A stretch of 64,000 bases of DNA from CAZHFA01 sp964534945 (GTDB lineage: Bacteria > Bdellovibrionota_C > UBA2361 > CAKMMH01), in NCBI GenBank assembly GCA_964534945.1, contig CAZHSB010000002.1, positions 1 to 64,000 on the forward strand, written 5' to 3'. This document shows, in pieces, positions 17,940-27,651 of this stretch. Under the pieces are notes generated by a model. It searched no databases. It saw only the letters and a program-made list of their open reading frames with translations, and was not told the DNA's origin. Each line of letters opens with the position of its first letter. Position 1 is the stretch's first letter. Position numbers and translations under genes: made by a program.

Positions 17940-19121
17940 CTAATTAATTAATTTATGGAATACCACTTTAGTATAATTAAAAATAAAATCAATTTCACTT
18001 GATTGTTGGTTTTTCATAATATCATAACGAGTTTTAGGAGAATTTAGAACATGATTTAATTCTCTTAACAATACATCAAAGTATTCAATAAAATCACCCA
18101 TTCTTCCATTTGTACATGAAAAATATAAAATTGAATTTAAAAAATAAAGTCTTATAACAATATTCCTGACGCTTAAATTTTCCCCATTATGATATTTAAA
18201 ATTATCTATTTTGTTAGTTAAAAGATTCGGAAAATGCTTATTGATTCTTTCAAAAGTTGAATTGGTAAAATAAAGAAAATTATCTTGCTCTTCATTTTCT
18301 GGAGCAAAACAATTTATCTCATGAAAATCATTATTTTTAGATAAAATATAAATCAATGCCTTTAATATATTTTCATCTTTTGTTTCTTTTACAAAAGAAA
18401 CAAGCTCTTCATCATCTTCTGGCAAAATATTTGACCAATCTTTCGAAGAAAAATTTATAATAAACTTTTCTCTACCAACTTGTGTATTAAAAATTTCTTT
18501 TGATAATTTTTTCTGATAAAACGTGTTTGAACCTAAATGAATAAAAAATAAATCATACTTATTTTTATTTTTTATTTCATCAACTAAAGATAAAATATCT
18601 TCATTATCTACGTTTTTATCATATATCTTTGTTATGTTTTCAAAAAAATCTACTGCATTATCATGCAAAACATTTTCTGCTCTATTTCCAAGATACAAAA
18701 GTGCATCTATTCCCCCTCTTTTTACCAATTGTTGTTGTAAAAAAGCTTTAGAAGCTAACCTAATAAAAAGAGATTTTGTATAATTTTTAAGTATTGGAAC
18801 AAAAATTATTATTTTTCTAATTTTATTTTCAATATTAGCAACTTCAAAATTTTTAATTTCAAAATTATTAAATTTTATATTTAAATAATCTCCAACTAAT
18901 GACAAAGATATTTCAAGATTAGGATTAACTTCATTACTTAATTGTGAAAAAATTTCACTGGTAGGTTTTTTAAACTTTTTTGCAAGTAAAATGCAATAAT
19001 CAGAATAGACGTCTCCAAACTCTAATTTCATCGAAGGAAAAAATTTTGCTTCAGGAACATCTCCCCAAATGCTTTTTGCAATTTTTGTAAATTCTTCTTC
19101 TAGCTCAAATACCGTAATCAT
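17940..19121 (-). CDS. ArgRS-like protein without a catalytic core
   Basis: 393 residues. The first 90 or so resemble the N-terminal additional domain of arginyl-tRNA synthetase: a Pro near 30, KLEFGDVYSDYCILLAKKFKK with the FGD...AKK pattern, then LSLVGDYLNIKF in place of the usual GPGFINI. The last 80 residues look like a helical DALR-type anticodon-binding domain (RLYFLNSILYFS..LLRELNHVL). The middle has no HIGH- or KMSK-type motif and no recognisable Rossmann core. The frame is open and intact, so it is not a simple pseudogene. It overlaps the nucleotidyltransferase gene by 17 bases. The relationship to ArgRS is inferred from pattern, not from a search. Confidence 0.6.
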   Translation of the reverse strand: MITVFELEEEFTKIAKSIWGDVPEAKFFPSMKLEFGDVYSDYCILLAKKFKKPTSEIFSQLSNEVNPNLEISLSLVGDYLNIKFNNFEIKNFEVANIENKIRKIIIFVPILKNYTKSLFIRLASKAFLQQQLVKRGGIDALLYLGNRAENVLHDNAVDFFENITKIYDKNVDNEDILSLVDEIKNKNKYDLFFIHLGSNTFYQKKLSKEIFNTQVGREKFIINFSSKDWSNILPEDDEELVSFVKETKDENILKALIYILSKNNDFHEINCFAPENEEQDNFLYFTNSTFERINKHFPNLLTNKIDNFKYHNGENLSVRNIVIRLYFLNSILYFSCTNGRMGDFIEYFDVLLRELNHVLNSPKTRYDIMKNQQSSEIDFIFNYTKVVFHKLIN

Positions 19122-19881
19122 CTTTTATTTCCAAAATTTTATAATCTTTCATTTCATCTAATATATTTTTAGCCTTATCTTCATGTCGAATTTTTAATAT
19201 TTCTTTTTTCTTTCTGCCCTCAGAAATAGTTTGAAATACATTTAATTTTATTGCTTCTCTTATTAGTTCTTCTGTTTTCTCATCAAAACTTCCATCTATC
19301 CTCGCCTTATAACGAAATGCTCGAAAAATTCTAGTTGGATCATCAATAAAACTTTTATCGTGTAATACAGATATTTTTCTTGCTCTTAAATCATTTATCC
19401 CATCAAATTTATCGATCACATATTGTATTAATTTTTCTTTTTCGAGTTTGCCATCACTTATGCACTTTAACAAATCACTTACTAATATAGCCATTGCATT
19501 GATAGAAAAATCCCTCCTTGATAAATCTTCTTTTATTGACGAGGATCCAACTTTGGGAAGTGCACCACCTTTTGCATAAGATTCTTTTCTTGCAGATGCA
19601 AAATCAATTTCTCTAATATTATTAAATTTCTTACAATTTAAAATCTTTGCAGTTAAAAACGAGTCAAAAACTTCTAGATCTCCCTCATATTTTATTTGAA
19701 ATTCTCTTGCAATTATCCTTGCATCTCCTTCAATAACGAAATCAAAATCATTACTTACAAATGAGTCAACAAGTAATAAATCTCTTACTGCTCCCCCCAC
19801 CAAATACGAATTCATTTCATATGAACTCGCTATATCACAAACGCTTTTCAAAAACTGTTTTATATCAGAAACCTTATTCAA
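19105..19881 (-). CDS. minimal CCA-adding/poly(A)-polymerase-type nucleotidyltransferase
   Basis: 258 residues. The class II head-domain motifs are all present: YLVGGAVRDLLL, the DFDF metal-binding pair, SRRDFSINAMA, and DDPTRIFRAFRYKARI. Family members usually have 380-480 residues with neck, body and tail domains. Here the protein ends shortly after the neck (SEGRKKKEILKIR), so the tRNA-holding part is missing. It may be an A- or CC-adding specialist, or depend on a partner. It overlaps the downstream ArgRS-like gene, which suggests coupled synthesis. Confidence 0.75.
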   Translation of the reverse strand: MNKVSDIKQFLKSVCDIASSYEMNSYLVGGAVRDLLLVDSFVSNDFDFVIEGDARIIAREFQIKYEGDLEVFDSFLTAKILNCKKFNNIREIDFASARKESYAKGGALPKVGSSSIKEDLSRRDFSINAMAILVSDLLKCISDGKLEKEKLIQYVIDKFDGINDLRARKISVLHDKSFIDDPTRIFRAFRYKARIDGSFDEKTEELIREAIKLNVFQTISEGRKKKEILKIRHEDKAKNILDEMKDYKILEIKDDYGI

Positions 19882-19904
19882 TCTAATTTCTTTTATTTTC
19901 TGGG

Positions 19905-21200
19905 TTAACTATTTTTTTTGTTTTGATCAAAAAATCTTAAAATTGCTACATATAATCCATATGCCAAATCTTTTCTAAATTTTTCTTGAGATAATTTTTT
20001 TGCATCTTGATGATTATCTATAAAAAGCGTTTCTATTAGTATGCATGGCATATGAGCTCCAACTAAAACATAAAATGGAGCTTTTTTTACACCTAAATTT
20101 TTTATTCCATTCCATCTTTTATTTACATATTGAGTCATTTCTTTTTGAATAACATTCGCCAAAATTATCGATTCTTCTTGTTTTGCAGATTGAATTAAAT
20201 CACTTAACATAAATTGTAAATCATCTACATTTGAACCTTCAAAACTTAAAGACTTATTTTCTCTTTCTGCTAATTTTTTACTTGATTTATCATTTGCATT
20301 GTCAAGATAATATGTTTCAATTCCATAAGCCATTTTCGAATAGCTTGCATTTACATGTAAACTAATAAAAAGAGTTGCTTCTCTATCATTTGCAAAATCT
20401 GTTCTTTCTTTTAATGAAACAAATTTGTCTGTTCTTCTTGTTAAATAAACATTAAACCCTGTGTTTTTTTTTAAAATTTCTTCTAATTTTAGAGCCATAT
20501 CTAATGTAACATCTTTTTCCAAAAGTCCATTTAAATTTTTGGCACCGATATCATCTCCACCATGCCCAGGATCTATTACGATAACTTGTGATGACCTAAT
20601 AAATTTATCATCTCCTCCGTTATTCTTTATTTTTTCCGCTATAGTATTATCACTTGCCTGCGAATTCTTTTCTAACGCAGCAATTCTTATCTTTGCGAGC
20701 TCCGCCATATCAGAATTTGCATAATGCTCTATAACATAATTATAACACTCTTTAGCTTTTCCCGTATCTTTTAGCACAAAAAGATATAAATCCCCTTTTT
20801 TCATTAGTATATCATCTGCTAAATAATGATTAGAGTATCCATCAAAAAAATTATTATATAACACAAAACTTTTATCTAAATATTTCTCATCACGATATTT
20901 TTTAAAAAGCTCTTCATATAAAGTTAATACGTAGGAAGCGCTCACAGCACTTTCACTAAGATGTTCATTTTTCTTAAAAAACAATTCAAATTTATTTGCT
21001 AATGACTCCCATTTTCCTTTATCACTGATTTCAGGGTCAATGTTTTTTAATCTAAAATAATCCTGTTCAAGATTCTTAAAAACTTGAATTCTTGTATCTT
21101 TTGTTGTTTGTTCGTCTTGTGAAAATGCATTGTTTTGAATAAAAACATTTACACAAAAACACATTACAAACATAAAAATTATTTTTAACAGTCTTTTCAT
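19905..21200 (-). CDS. amiC: N-acetylmuramoyl-L-alanine amidase, periplasmic (Amidase_3)
   Basis: 431 residues. A signal peptide (about 1-28) is followed by a TPR-like helical region (about 30-185). The C-terminal zinc amidase starts near 205 with VIVIDPGHGGDDIGAKN. The Glu of LLEKDVTLD, the His of LFISLHVNAS and the catalytic Glu of CILIETLFIDN are present. It cleaves the peptide stem from MurNAc during septal splitting. The N-terminal TPR in place of an AMIN domain suggests targeting through protein contacts. It lies 11 bases after mutS in the same operon. Confidence 0.9.
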   Translation of the reverse strand: MKRLLKIIFMFVMCFCVNVFIQNNAFSQDEQTTKDTRIQVFKNLEQDYFRLKNIDPEISDKGKWESLANKFELFFKKNEHLSESAVSASYVLTLYEELFKKYRDEKYLDKSFVLYNNFFDGYSNHYLADDILMKKGDLYLFVLKDTGKAKECYNYVIEHYANSDMAELAKIRIAALEKNSQASDNTIAEKIKNNGGDDKFIRSSQVIVIDPGHGGDDIGAKNLNGLLEKDVTLDMALKLEEILKKNTGFNVYLTRRTDKFVSLKERTDFANDREATLFISLHVNASYSKMAYGIETYYLDNANDKSSKKLAERENKSLSFEGSNVDDLQFMLSDLIQSAKQEESIILANVIQKEMTQYVNKRWNGIKNLGVKKAPFYVLVGAHMPCILIETLFIDNHQDAKKLSQEKFRKDLAYGLYVAILRFFDQNKKNS

Positions 21201-21211
21201 ACTTATTTACT

Positions 21212-23875
21212 CTATAATTTGTTTTTTAAATCATTTAAAAAAGTTAAAGCTTCAATGGGAGACATCGAATCTATATCAACATCTTTTATCATTTGCAAAA
21301 AAGATCTCAAATCTTCTAACTCTTTAAGATCTTCTAAATTTTCTTCCGTTACCATATTACTTTCAAACAAAGATTCGATATCATCTTTCTTCCCATTTAA
21401 TTCAAATATGGAAACCTGATCAGCATCTTTTGCACTATCATCTAAATTTTTTAATATTTGACTTGCACGTTTTAAAATTGCATTGCCAATCCCCGCCAAC
21501 TTTGCGACATGAATACCATAAGATTTTTGAGCAGGGCCAACTGTTATTTCATGCGTAAATACTACTTCTTTTCCTCTTTCGACAGATGCTACTGATAAAT
21601 TTTTTAATTGTTTATATTTTGAAGCTAATAATGTGAGCTCATGAAAATGAGTTGCAAAAATTGTCCTACATTTAACCTCAAGTAAAAGATATTCTAAAAT
21701 TGCTTCTGCAATAGATAGGCCATCTGTCGTGGCAGTGCCTCTTCCAATTTCATCTATAAGAACAAAAGATTTTTGCGTTGCATTTGATAAAATATTTGAA
21801 GCTTCCCTCATTTCTACCATAAAAGTAGATTCACCCTCTTGCATATCATCTGAAGCACCTAACCTTGCAAAAATTTTATCAACAATTCCTATAGTGGCAC
21901 TTGTCGCAGGAATGAAGCTTCCCATTTGTGCCATAATCACAATAAGCGCACACTGCCTTAAAAAAGTAGATTTGCCTCCCATATTTGGACCTGTTAAAAC
22001 AGCCATATTTTCAACATCAGAAAGAAATAAAGAATTAGGAATAAAATCTTCTTTTAAAAGTTTTTTTAGTATCGGATGAACCCCATTTTTTATATCTAAA
22101 ATTTTTTCACTGACGATCCCTGGACATATCAAATTATCTTCTTCTGCAAGCTCAGCCAACGAGTTATACAAATCAATTAAAGAAATTGCCTCACCCAAAA
22201 TCCTTAAGATTGCCACATAATCTAACGAATCTTCTCTTAACTTTATAAAAAGTTCTCTTTCTAGGGCGAACAACTTTGCTTCTGCTCCCAACACTTCATT
22301 TTCTCTTTTTTTCAATTCTTCAGTAATAAATCTTTCAGCATTTGTTGTGCTTTGCCTTGGAATATAATTTTGAGGAACTTTATCTTTATTTGCTTTTGTA
22401 ACTTCAATAAAATAACCAAGTACATTGTTATAACGGATTTTTAATGAGTTTATCTGGCTTTCTTCTTTTTCTTTTTGTTCTAAATCTAAAATCCAAGAAC
22501 GCCCATTTTGCCTAATATATTTTAGCTCATCAACTTTTTGATTAAATCCATCTTTAATAATATTGCCTTCATTTATTGTATTACTTGGATTGTCTTGTAA
22601 TGTATCGTCTAGCATTTGTTTTAATTCATTTGGAAAGTTTAATCTATCCAAAACAGATTTTAATTCATATGGAATTTCATCTAGTAATGCTTCAAATCCA
22701 CTTAAAATATTTGGAATTTTTTCTATGGAATCTCTTAATGCTCCCATTTCCTTTGGAGATATAACACACAATTCTAATCTCGATGCCATTCTCTCAAAAT
22801 TACAAATATATTTAAAAGATTTTCTAAGTTCATATCTTAAAGAAACATTTTCTTTAAAAAATTTTACTATTTTTTGCCTTTCTTTTATCTTATCAACATC
22901 TAGCAAAGGAGATAAGATCCATTGCCTTAAAAGTTTCTCACCTCCAACAGTTATTGTTTTATCCATATAATCAAATAACGTATTTTTCTTTGATGAATCT
23001 TTCTGGTTTATTATAAGCTCTAAATTTTTTCTTGCTCCAGCATCTAGTCCCATTATACTTTCGTAATTACATCGAGATATTTCGCTTATCGAAATTGTTT
23101 TTTCAACTGTTACATCATCTACGTAATTTAGAAGTAATTTTACAGCTTTTTTTGTCACATTCGATAAGGTCGAATATCCAGTAATGTCATTAAAATTTCG
23201 TTGCAAACTAACATCATTATATATATATGATTCTGGTTTTATTTTGATAATTGCATCTAAAATATTTTTCTCTATATCTCTTAGCCAAGGGGTCCTTCTA
23301 TCTATTTTCTTATTCTCTGCAATTTGTAAAATAATAATTTCTTTTGGAGCTATACGATTTAACTCAGACTTTAAATTATCTATAAGTAAATTTTCTCTAT
23401 AAAATATTTGAGCATTTTGAACATCTAAAAAAGCAATGGAAACATTTTTCTCCGTATCAAAATAGATTGAGGCAACAGTGGAAGATGTCGATTCTTTTGC
23501 ACCAAGCAATCTAACTGCAGGAGTGATAATTCTTTCAAGCTTTCTTTTTACCATTCCTTTTGCATCTTGTGCAAGCTCTGCTTGGCTAATAATCGCCACA
23601 GAATATCCAAGGTCTACAAGCCTATCTACATAATTATCCACGACAGCCAAAGGCACTCCACACATAGGTATTGGATTATTTGTATTTTTATCTCTGCTTG
23701 TTAAAGTTAAATTAAGCTCTCTTGAAACTGTCATAGCATCATTAAAAAACAATTCATAAAAATCCCCAACTTGACAAAAGATTAAACAATCTTTATGAGC
23801 ATTTTTATAATCTATATACTGCTCAAGCATTGGTGGAATTTTTCTATCTGGATCTATTTGAAAAGCTGTATTCAA
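21212..23875 (-). CDS. mutS: DNA mismatch repair ATPase MutS
   Basis: 887 residues. The N-terminal mismatch-reading motif appears as GDFYELFFNDA. The Walker A TGPNMGGKST is at about residue 630 and Walker B/signature DEIGRGTATTDGLS at about 707, with FATHFHEL following. Domain order and length are standard for MutS1. It lies downstream of ruvA and upstream of amiC on the same strand. mutL is not in the window. Confidence 0.97.
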   Translation of the reverse strand: MNTAFQIDPDRKIPPMLEQYIDYKNAHKDCLIFCQVGDFYELFFNDAMTVSRELNLTLTSRDKNTNNPIPMCGVPLAVVDNYVDRLVDLGYSVAIISQAELAQDAKGMVKRKLERIITPAVRLLGAKESTSSTVASIYFDTEKNVSIAFLDVQNAQIFYRENLLIDNLKSELNRIAPKEIIILQIAENKKIDRRTPWLRDIEKNILDAIIKIKPESYIYNDVSLQRNFNDITGYSTLSNVTKKAVKLLLNYVDDVTVEKTISISEISRCNYESIMGLDAGARKNLELIINQKDSSKKNTLFDYMDKTITVGGEKLLRQWILSPLLDVDKIKERQKIVKFFKENVSLRYELRKSFKYICNFERMASRLELCVISPKEMGALRDSIEKIPNILSGFEALLDEIPYELKSVLDRLNFPNELKQMLDDTLQDNPSNTINEGNIIKDGFNQKVDELKYIRQNGRSWILDLEQKEKEESQINSLKIRYNNVLGYFIEVTKANKDKVPQNYIPRQSTTNAERFITEELKKRENEVLGAEAKLFALERELFIKLREDSLDYVAILRILGEAISLIDLYNSLAELAEEDNLICPGIVSEKILDIKNGVHPILKKLLKEDFIPNSLFLSDVENMAVLTGPNMGGKSTFLRQCALIVIMAQMGSFIPATSATIGIVDKIFARLGASDDMQEGESTFMVEMREASNILSNATQKSFVLIDEIGRGTATTDGLSIAEAILEYLLLEVKCRTIFATHFHELTLLASKYKQLKNLSVASVERGKEVVFTHEITVGPAQKSYGIHVAKLAGIGNAILKRASQILKNLDDSAKDADQVSIFELNGKKDDIESLFESNMVTEENLEDLKELEDLRSFLQMIKDVDIDSMSPIEALTFLNDLKNKL

Positions 23876-23889
23876 AAAATTTCCTCTTA

Positions 23890-24504
23890 TTAAACATATT
23901 TTAATGCAAGCTTAACAAGCTCTGCGGTATCTTTTATATTTTTTCCTTCATCTGATTTACGTGCCAACGATATTGCATTTACGGCAACGCTATTTAAAAA
24001 ACCAAGCCCTCTTAGGGCTAAAATTGCATCTTGTTCTATTTCATCTTTCATTTCATTTTTATTTTGTTTTTCGAAAGAAGAAAACCCAACAAGTTCTCCT
24101 GCGTATTTTGCAACCTTATCTTTTAACTCTACTAAAATTCTTTCTGATGTTTTTTTGCCAAGTCCTTTTATTTTAGAAAGCCCCGTTAGATCATTTGATC
24201 CAATAACTCTTAAAAGCTCAATTTTATCTATTTGTGATATAATTTCCGAGGCACTCTTGGCACCTACACCTTTTACCTGTAATAATAGTTTAAAAACGTG
24301 TTTCTCAAGTTTATCTTCAAAACCATAAAATTTTATACTATCTTCTTTTACATCTGTATAAACGATTATTAGACTTTCTTTCCCTATCTCTAGTTTACTC
24401 CTACACTGATAAGAACAAATTATTTCATAGAATACGCCAGATACGTCAAGCAGAACAAACGCGCCCTCAATATCAAAGACAATTCCTCTTAAAGCTCCTA
24501 TCAT
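23890..24504 (-). CDS. ruvA: Holliday junction DNA helicase subunit RuvA
   Basis: 204 residues. It has an N-terminal OB fold (MIGALRGIVFDIEGAFVLLDVSGV), two helix-hairpin-helix motifs (LLQVKGVGAKSA and LSKIKGLGKKTSERI) and a C-terminal domain III that contacts RuvB. It acts in branch migration. It directly follows yebC (15 bases); ruvC and ruvB are absent from the immediate neighbourhood. Confidence 0.95.
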   Translation of the reverse strand: MIGALRGIVFDIEGAFVLLDVSGVFYEIICSYQCRSKLEIGKESLIIVYTDVKEDSIKFYGFEDKLEKHVFKLLLQVKGVGAKSASEIISQIDKIELLRVIGSNDLTGLSKIKGLGKKTSERILVELKDKVAKYAGELVGFSSFEKQNKNEMKDEIEQDAILALRGLGFLNSVAVNAISLARKSDEGKNIKDTAELVKLALKYV

Positions 24505-24519
24505 TGTATTCCTTTAATT

Positions 24520-25263
24520 TTAGATTTCGTCTATGTCTACGTCTTCGTCCATATCAAAATTAGAAACCACAGATTGAACATCATCTAGATCATCAAGAGC
24601 ATCTAAACATTTTATTATTGAAGACGCATCTTCTTTTGCTACTTTTACTGTAGTTAATGGAACTTTTTGTATTTCTCCCCCGCACTCTTTATTTTTATCA
24701 GCTAGCGCTTGAGAAACTACTAAAAAATTACTTGGACTTGTATAAATTTCCCACATATCGCCTTCGTCAGAAATATCCTCTGCTCCTGCTTCAAGCACAA
24801 TTTCGTAAAGTTCATCTTCTGTCGCAGCTTCTTTAGGAAGTCGTATAATTCCTTTATCTTCAAAAAGGTATGACACAGAGTTTGTACTTCCTAAAGAACC
24901 ACCAAATTTTGTTAAGGCATGCCTTACTTCGGCAACAGTTCTTTTTTTGTTATCTGTTAATGCCATAATTAAACACGCAACTCCATTTGGCGCATATCCT
25001 TCGTATGTGATTTCTTCATAATTGTCCGCTTCTGCAGCTCCAGAAGCCTTTTTTATCGCATAAGAAATTTTATCGGCAGGTACACTATTCATTCTTGCAT
25101 TCTGAATCGCTACTTTTAATCTTGCATTTCCATCAGGACTAGGGCCTCCACTTTTAACTGCGATTTGAATTTCTCTTAACATTTTTGTTAAGATTTTACC
25201 TCTTTTTGCGTCAACTACAGCTTTTTTTCTTTTAATTGTTGACCATTTTGAATGTCCCGACAT
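24520..25263 (-). CDS. yebC: YebC/PmpR-family protein
   Basis: 247 residues. It starts with MSGHSKWSTIKRKKAVVDAKRGKI, the diagnostic YebC opening, and continues with GGPSPDGNARLKVAIQNAR and the acidic C-terminus (DEDVDIDEI). The family is described as transcriptional regulators and, more recently, as ribosome-associated factors at proline stretches. Synteny with ruvA is common in bacteria. It is the first gene of the yebC-ruvA-mutS-amiC series. Confidence 0.95.
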   Translation of the reverse strand: MSGHSKWSTIKRKKAVVDAKRGKILTKMLREIQIAVKSGGPSPDGNARLKVAIQNARMNSVPADKISYAIKKASGAAEADNYEEITYEGYAPNGVACLIMALTDNKKRTVAEVRHALTKFGGSLGSTNSVSYLFEDKGIIRLPKEAATEDELYEIVLEAGAEDISDEGDMWEIYTSPSNFLVVSQALADKNKECGGEIQKVPLTTVKVAKEDASSIIKCLDALDDLDDVQSVVSNFDMDEDVDIDEI

Positions 25264-25354
25264 AATAATTTCCTTCTATAATAAAAATAAAAAATCTGAT
25301 ATTATCAATTTGAGAAAACAAAAGAAAAATCTTTTTAAATTCTAACTACTTAAT

Positions 25355-27643
25355 ATGCAAAATAAAAGCTATTCTGTCAACAAAGTGCCCATTATTTCGA
25401 TTATCATTTTAATTATCATCGTTAACATATCCTATTGTTTTTACTCTTTAAATTCTTATATAAAAAATATTTTTTTAGAAAACGAAAAAATAGAAACTCA
25501 AGTTCTAACAGACATCATAAAGGCTCCAACTACTCAAATACTTCCCAAAGAAACAATAAAAAAATTTTTAAAAAACTTAAATTATTTAAAAGACTCAACA
25601 CCTCCAGACAAAGAGGGAAAATATTATGAAGATAAAGATACACTTTATATTTTTAGAAGAGATATTAAGAATCTGCGCTACGATATTCCTTCAGAGTTTT
25701 ACAGAATAAATTTTAAGAAAAATAAAATCACATGTTTATATTCAAAATCGTGCGATGAATTTATATTAGAACCTATTCCTATAGAATCGAGTAAAAATAA
25801 AAAAGAAAAAATGCAAAATCAAAAACTTGATTCTATTAGGGAAGATTTAATTAACACTCTAATTTTTGTTGAAGACAAGCGGTTCTTTAAACATTTTGGT
25901 ATCGATTTAAAATCAATTTTAAGAGCATCATATATAAATTTAATGAATTGGAAAATTTTAGAAGGTGCCAGTACCATAACTCAACAACTTGTTAAAAATC
26001 TTTTTTTAACAAAGGAAAAAAGTTTTATAAGAAAATTTAAAGAGGCATTTTTAAGTATCTATATAGAAATCTTATACTCAAAAGAAGAAATCTTAGAAAA
26101 ATATTTAAACACTGTTTATTTAGGACAGGATAAAAATACTGCAATAAAAGGTTTTCCGTCTGCTTCTATGTTTTACTTTGGAAAAAATATAAATGAATTA
26201 AATTTATCAGAGATTGCACTTTTAGTTGGAATCATCAAAGCGCCAACTTCTTTTTCTCCGATCGTCAATTTAAAAAAGTCATTAGAAAGAAAAGATTTGA
26301 TTTTAAAAATGCTTTATGATGATAAAAAAATAACAAAGGAAATATATTTAAACAATTTATCTAAAAAAATTATTTTAAATATACAACGCGAATTTAAAAC
26401 TCAAGATAGCTATTTTTATGATGCTGTTATTTCAAATTTCTCTGATAGGGAATTAAATAAAATTTCTTCAATTCATACTGGATTAAATCCTCTTTTTCAA
26501 CAATGTGCCAAAGATGCCATAGATAGTGCAATTCCTAAAATAAAACAAAGATTTCCTTTATTAAAAAATTTTCAAGTAGCCCTTATAACAATCCAAAGTA
26601 ACAATGGACTTATAAAATCATACCTTGGAGGAAAAAATTATAATGAAAGCCAGTTTGACAGAGTTAGACAAGGGAAAAGGCAAGTCGGTTCTTTAATAAA
26701 GCCTTTTATCTATTTAACAGCACTTGATTCTAACCTTAATAATTATAAACAAGCCACCCCTATTTCTTTGTTAAAAGATGAACCTATAACTTTATTTGAC
26801 GCCAACAACCGTGCTTGGACACCACATAATTTTGATAAAAAATTTAGAGGCGCTGTAACTCTTAGATATGCACTAGAAAATTCATTAAATATACCCACTG
26901 TTTATCTTTCACAAAAAATAAAATTAAAAAATATTATAAAATTTTTAAATGCAGTAGGAATAAAAAATTTAAGTGAAAAAAATTTAGCAATAAGTTTAGG
27001 TGCTGTCGATAGCTCTTTATTAGATATAGCTTCTGCCTATACAACATTTTCAAATGAAGGTTATTACATATCCCCTAGGTTTTATTCTGAATCTTATGAC
27101 TTAAACGATAAATTTTTAAAGCAGTCAAATATTCTTGGAAAAACAGTATCAGATGTAAATGCGACATATATTTTAAACACAATATTACAAGGAGTCTTAA
27201 AAAATGGTACAGGAAAAAGTTCTCAGAAAATGGGATTTAACCTGCATTTTGGTGGAAAAACAGGAACATCTAACAATTCAAGAGATAATTGGTTTATAGG
27301 CTTTAATCCCCAATATGTTACAGGCGTTTGGATTGGAATTGATGAAAATAAAAAAATGCCATCTACTGGAGCGCAAACTACACTTCCTTTGTGGGTAAAT
27401 TACACTTCTTGCATTTCGAAATACATAGAAGATGAAGACTTTGAACAACCTAAAGGAGTAAAAAAAATCTTAATTAATAAAAAAACATTAAAGCCTTGTA
27501 GCAATGAAATAGAAAAAGAAAATATAAATGAGTTATGTTATAACGAATTCTTTTTAAAAACTAAAGAAGACCAAAAAGAAAAATATGATAATTCAAACAT
27601 AAAAGAAATCGCAAAACAGAGAAACTTCTTTGATAACTTCTAA
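25355..27643 (+). CDS. mrcB: bifunctional class A penicillin-binding protein, PBP1B-like
   Basis: 762 residues. A short cytoplasmic start and one membrane helix (11-31) are followed by a UB2H-like domain (about 48-110), then YRINFKKNKITCLYSKSCDEFILEP as in PBP1B. The GT51 transglycosylase has catalytic Glu 173 in FVEDKRFF and GASTITQQLVKN. The transpeptidase has SLIK (SxxK), SLN (SxN) and KTGT. It polymerises and cross-links peptidoglycan in the periplasm. It is divergent from yebC. A UB2H domain implies a lipoprotein partner; none is recognised here. Confidence 0.9.
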   Translation: MQNKSYSVNKVPIISIIILIIIVNISYCFYSLNSYIKNIFLENEKIETQVLTDIIKAPTTQILPKETIKKFLKNLNYLKDSTPPDKEGKYYEDKDTLYIFRRDIKNLRYDIPSEFYRINFKKNKITCLYSKSCDEFILEPIPIESSKNKKEKMQNQKLDSIREDLINTLIFVEDKRFFKHFGIDLKSILRASYINLMNWKILEGASTITQQLVKNLFLTKEKSFIRKFKEAFLSIYIEILYSKEEILEKYLNTVYLGQDKNTAIKGFPSASMFYFGKNINELNLSEIALLVGIIKAPTSFSPIVNLKKSLERKDLILKMLYDDKKITKEIYLNNLSKKIILNIQREFKTQDSYFYDAVISNFSDRELNKISSIHTGLNPLFQQCAKDAIDSAIPKIKQRFPLLKNFQVALITIQSNNGLIKSYLGGKNYNESQFDRVRQGKRQVGSLIKPFIYLTALDSNLNNYKQATPISLLKDEPITLFDANNRAWTPHNFDKKFRGAVTLRYALENSLNIPTVYLSQKIKLKNIIKFLNAVGIKNLSEKNLAISLGAVDSSLLDIASAYTTFSNEGYYISPRFYSESYDLNDKFLKQSNILGKTVSDVNATYILNTILQGVLKNGTGKSSQKMGFNLHFGGKTGTSNNSRDNWFIGFNPQYVTGVWIGIDENKKMPSTGAQTTLPLWVNYTSCISKYIEDEDFEQPKGVKKILINKKTLKPCSNEIEKENINELCYNEFFLKTKEDQKEKYDNSNIKEIAKQRNFFDNF

Positions 27644-27651
27644 TTTTCCCC

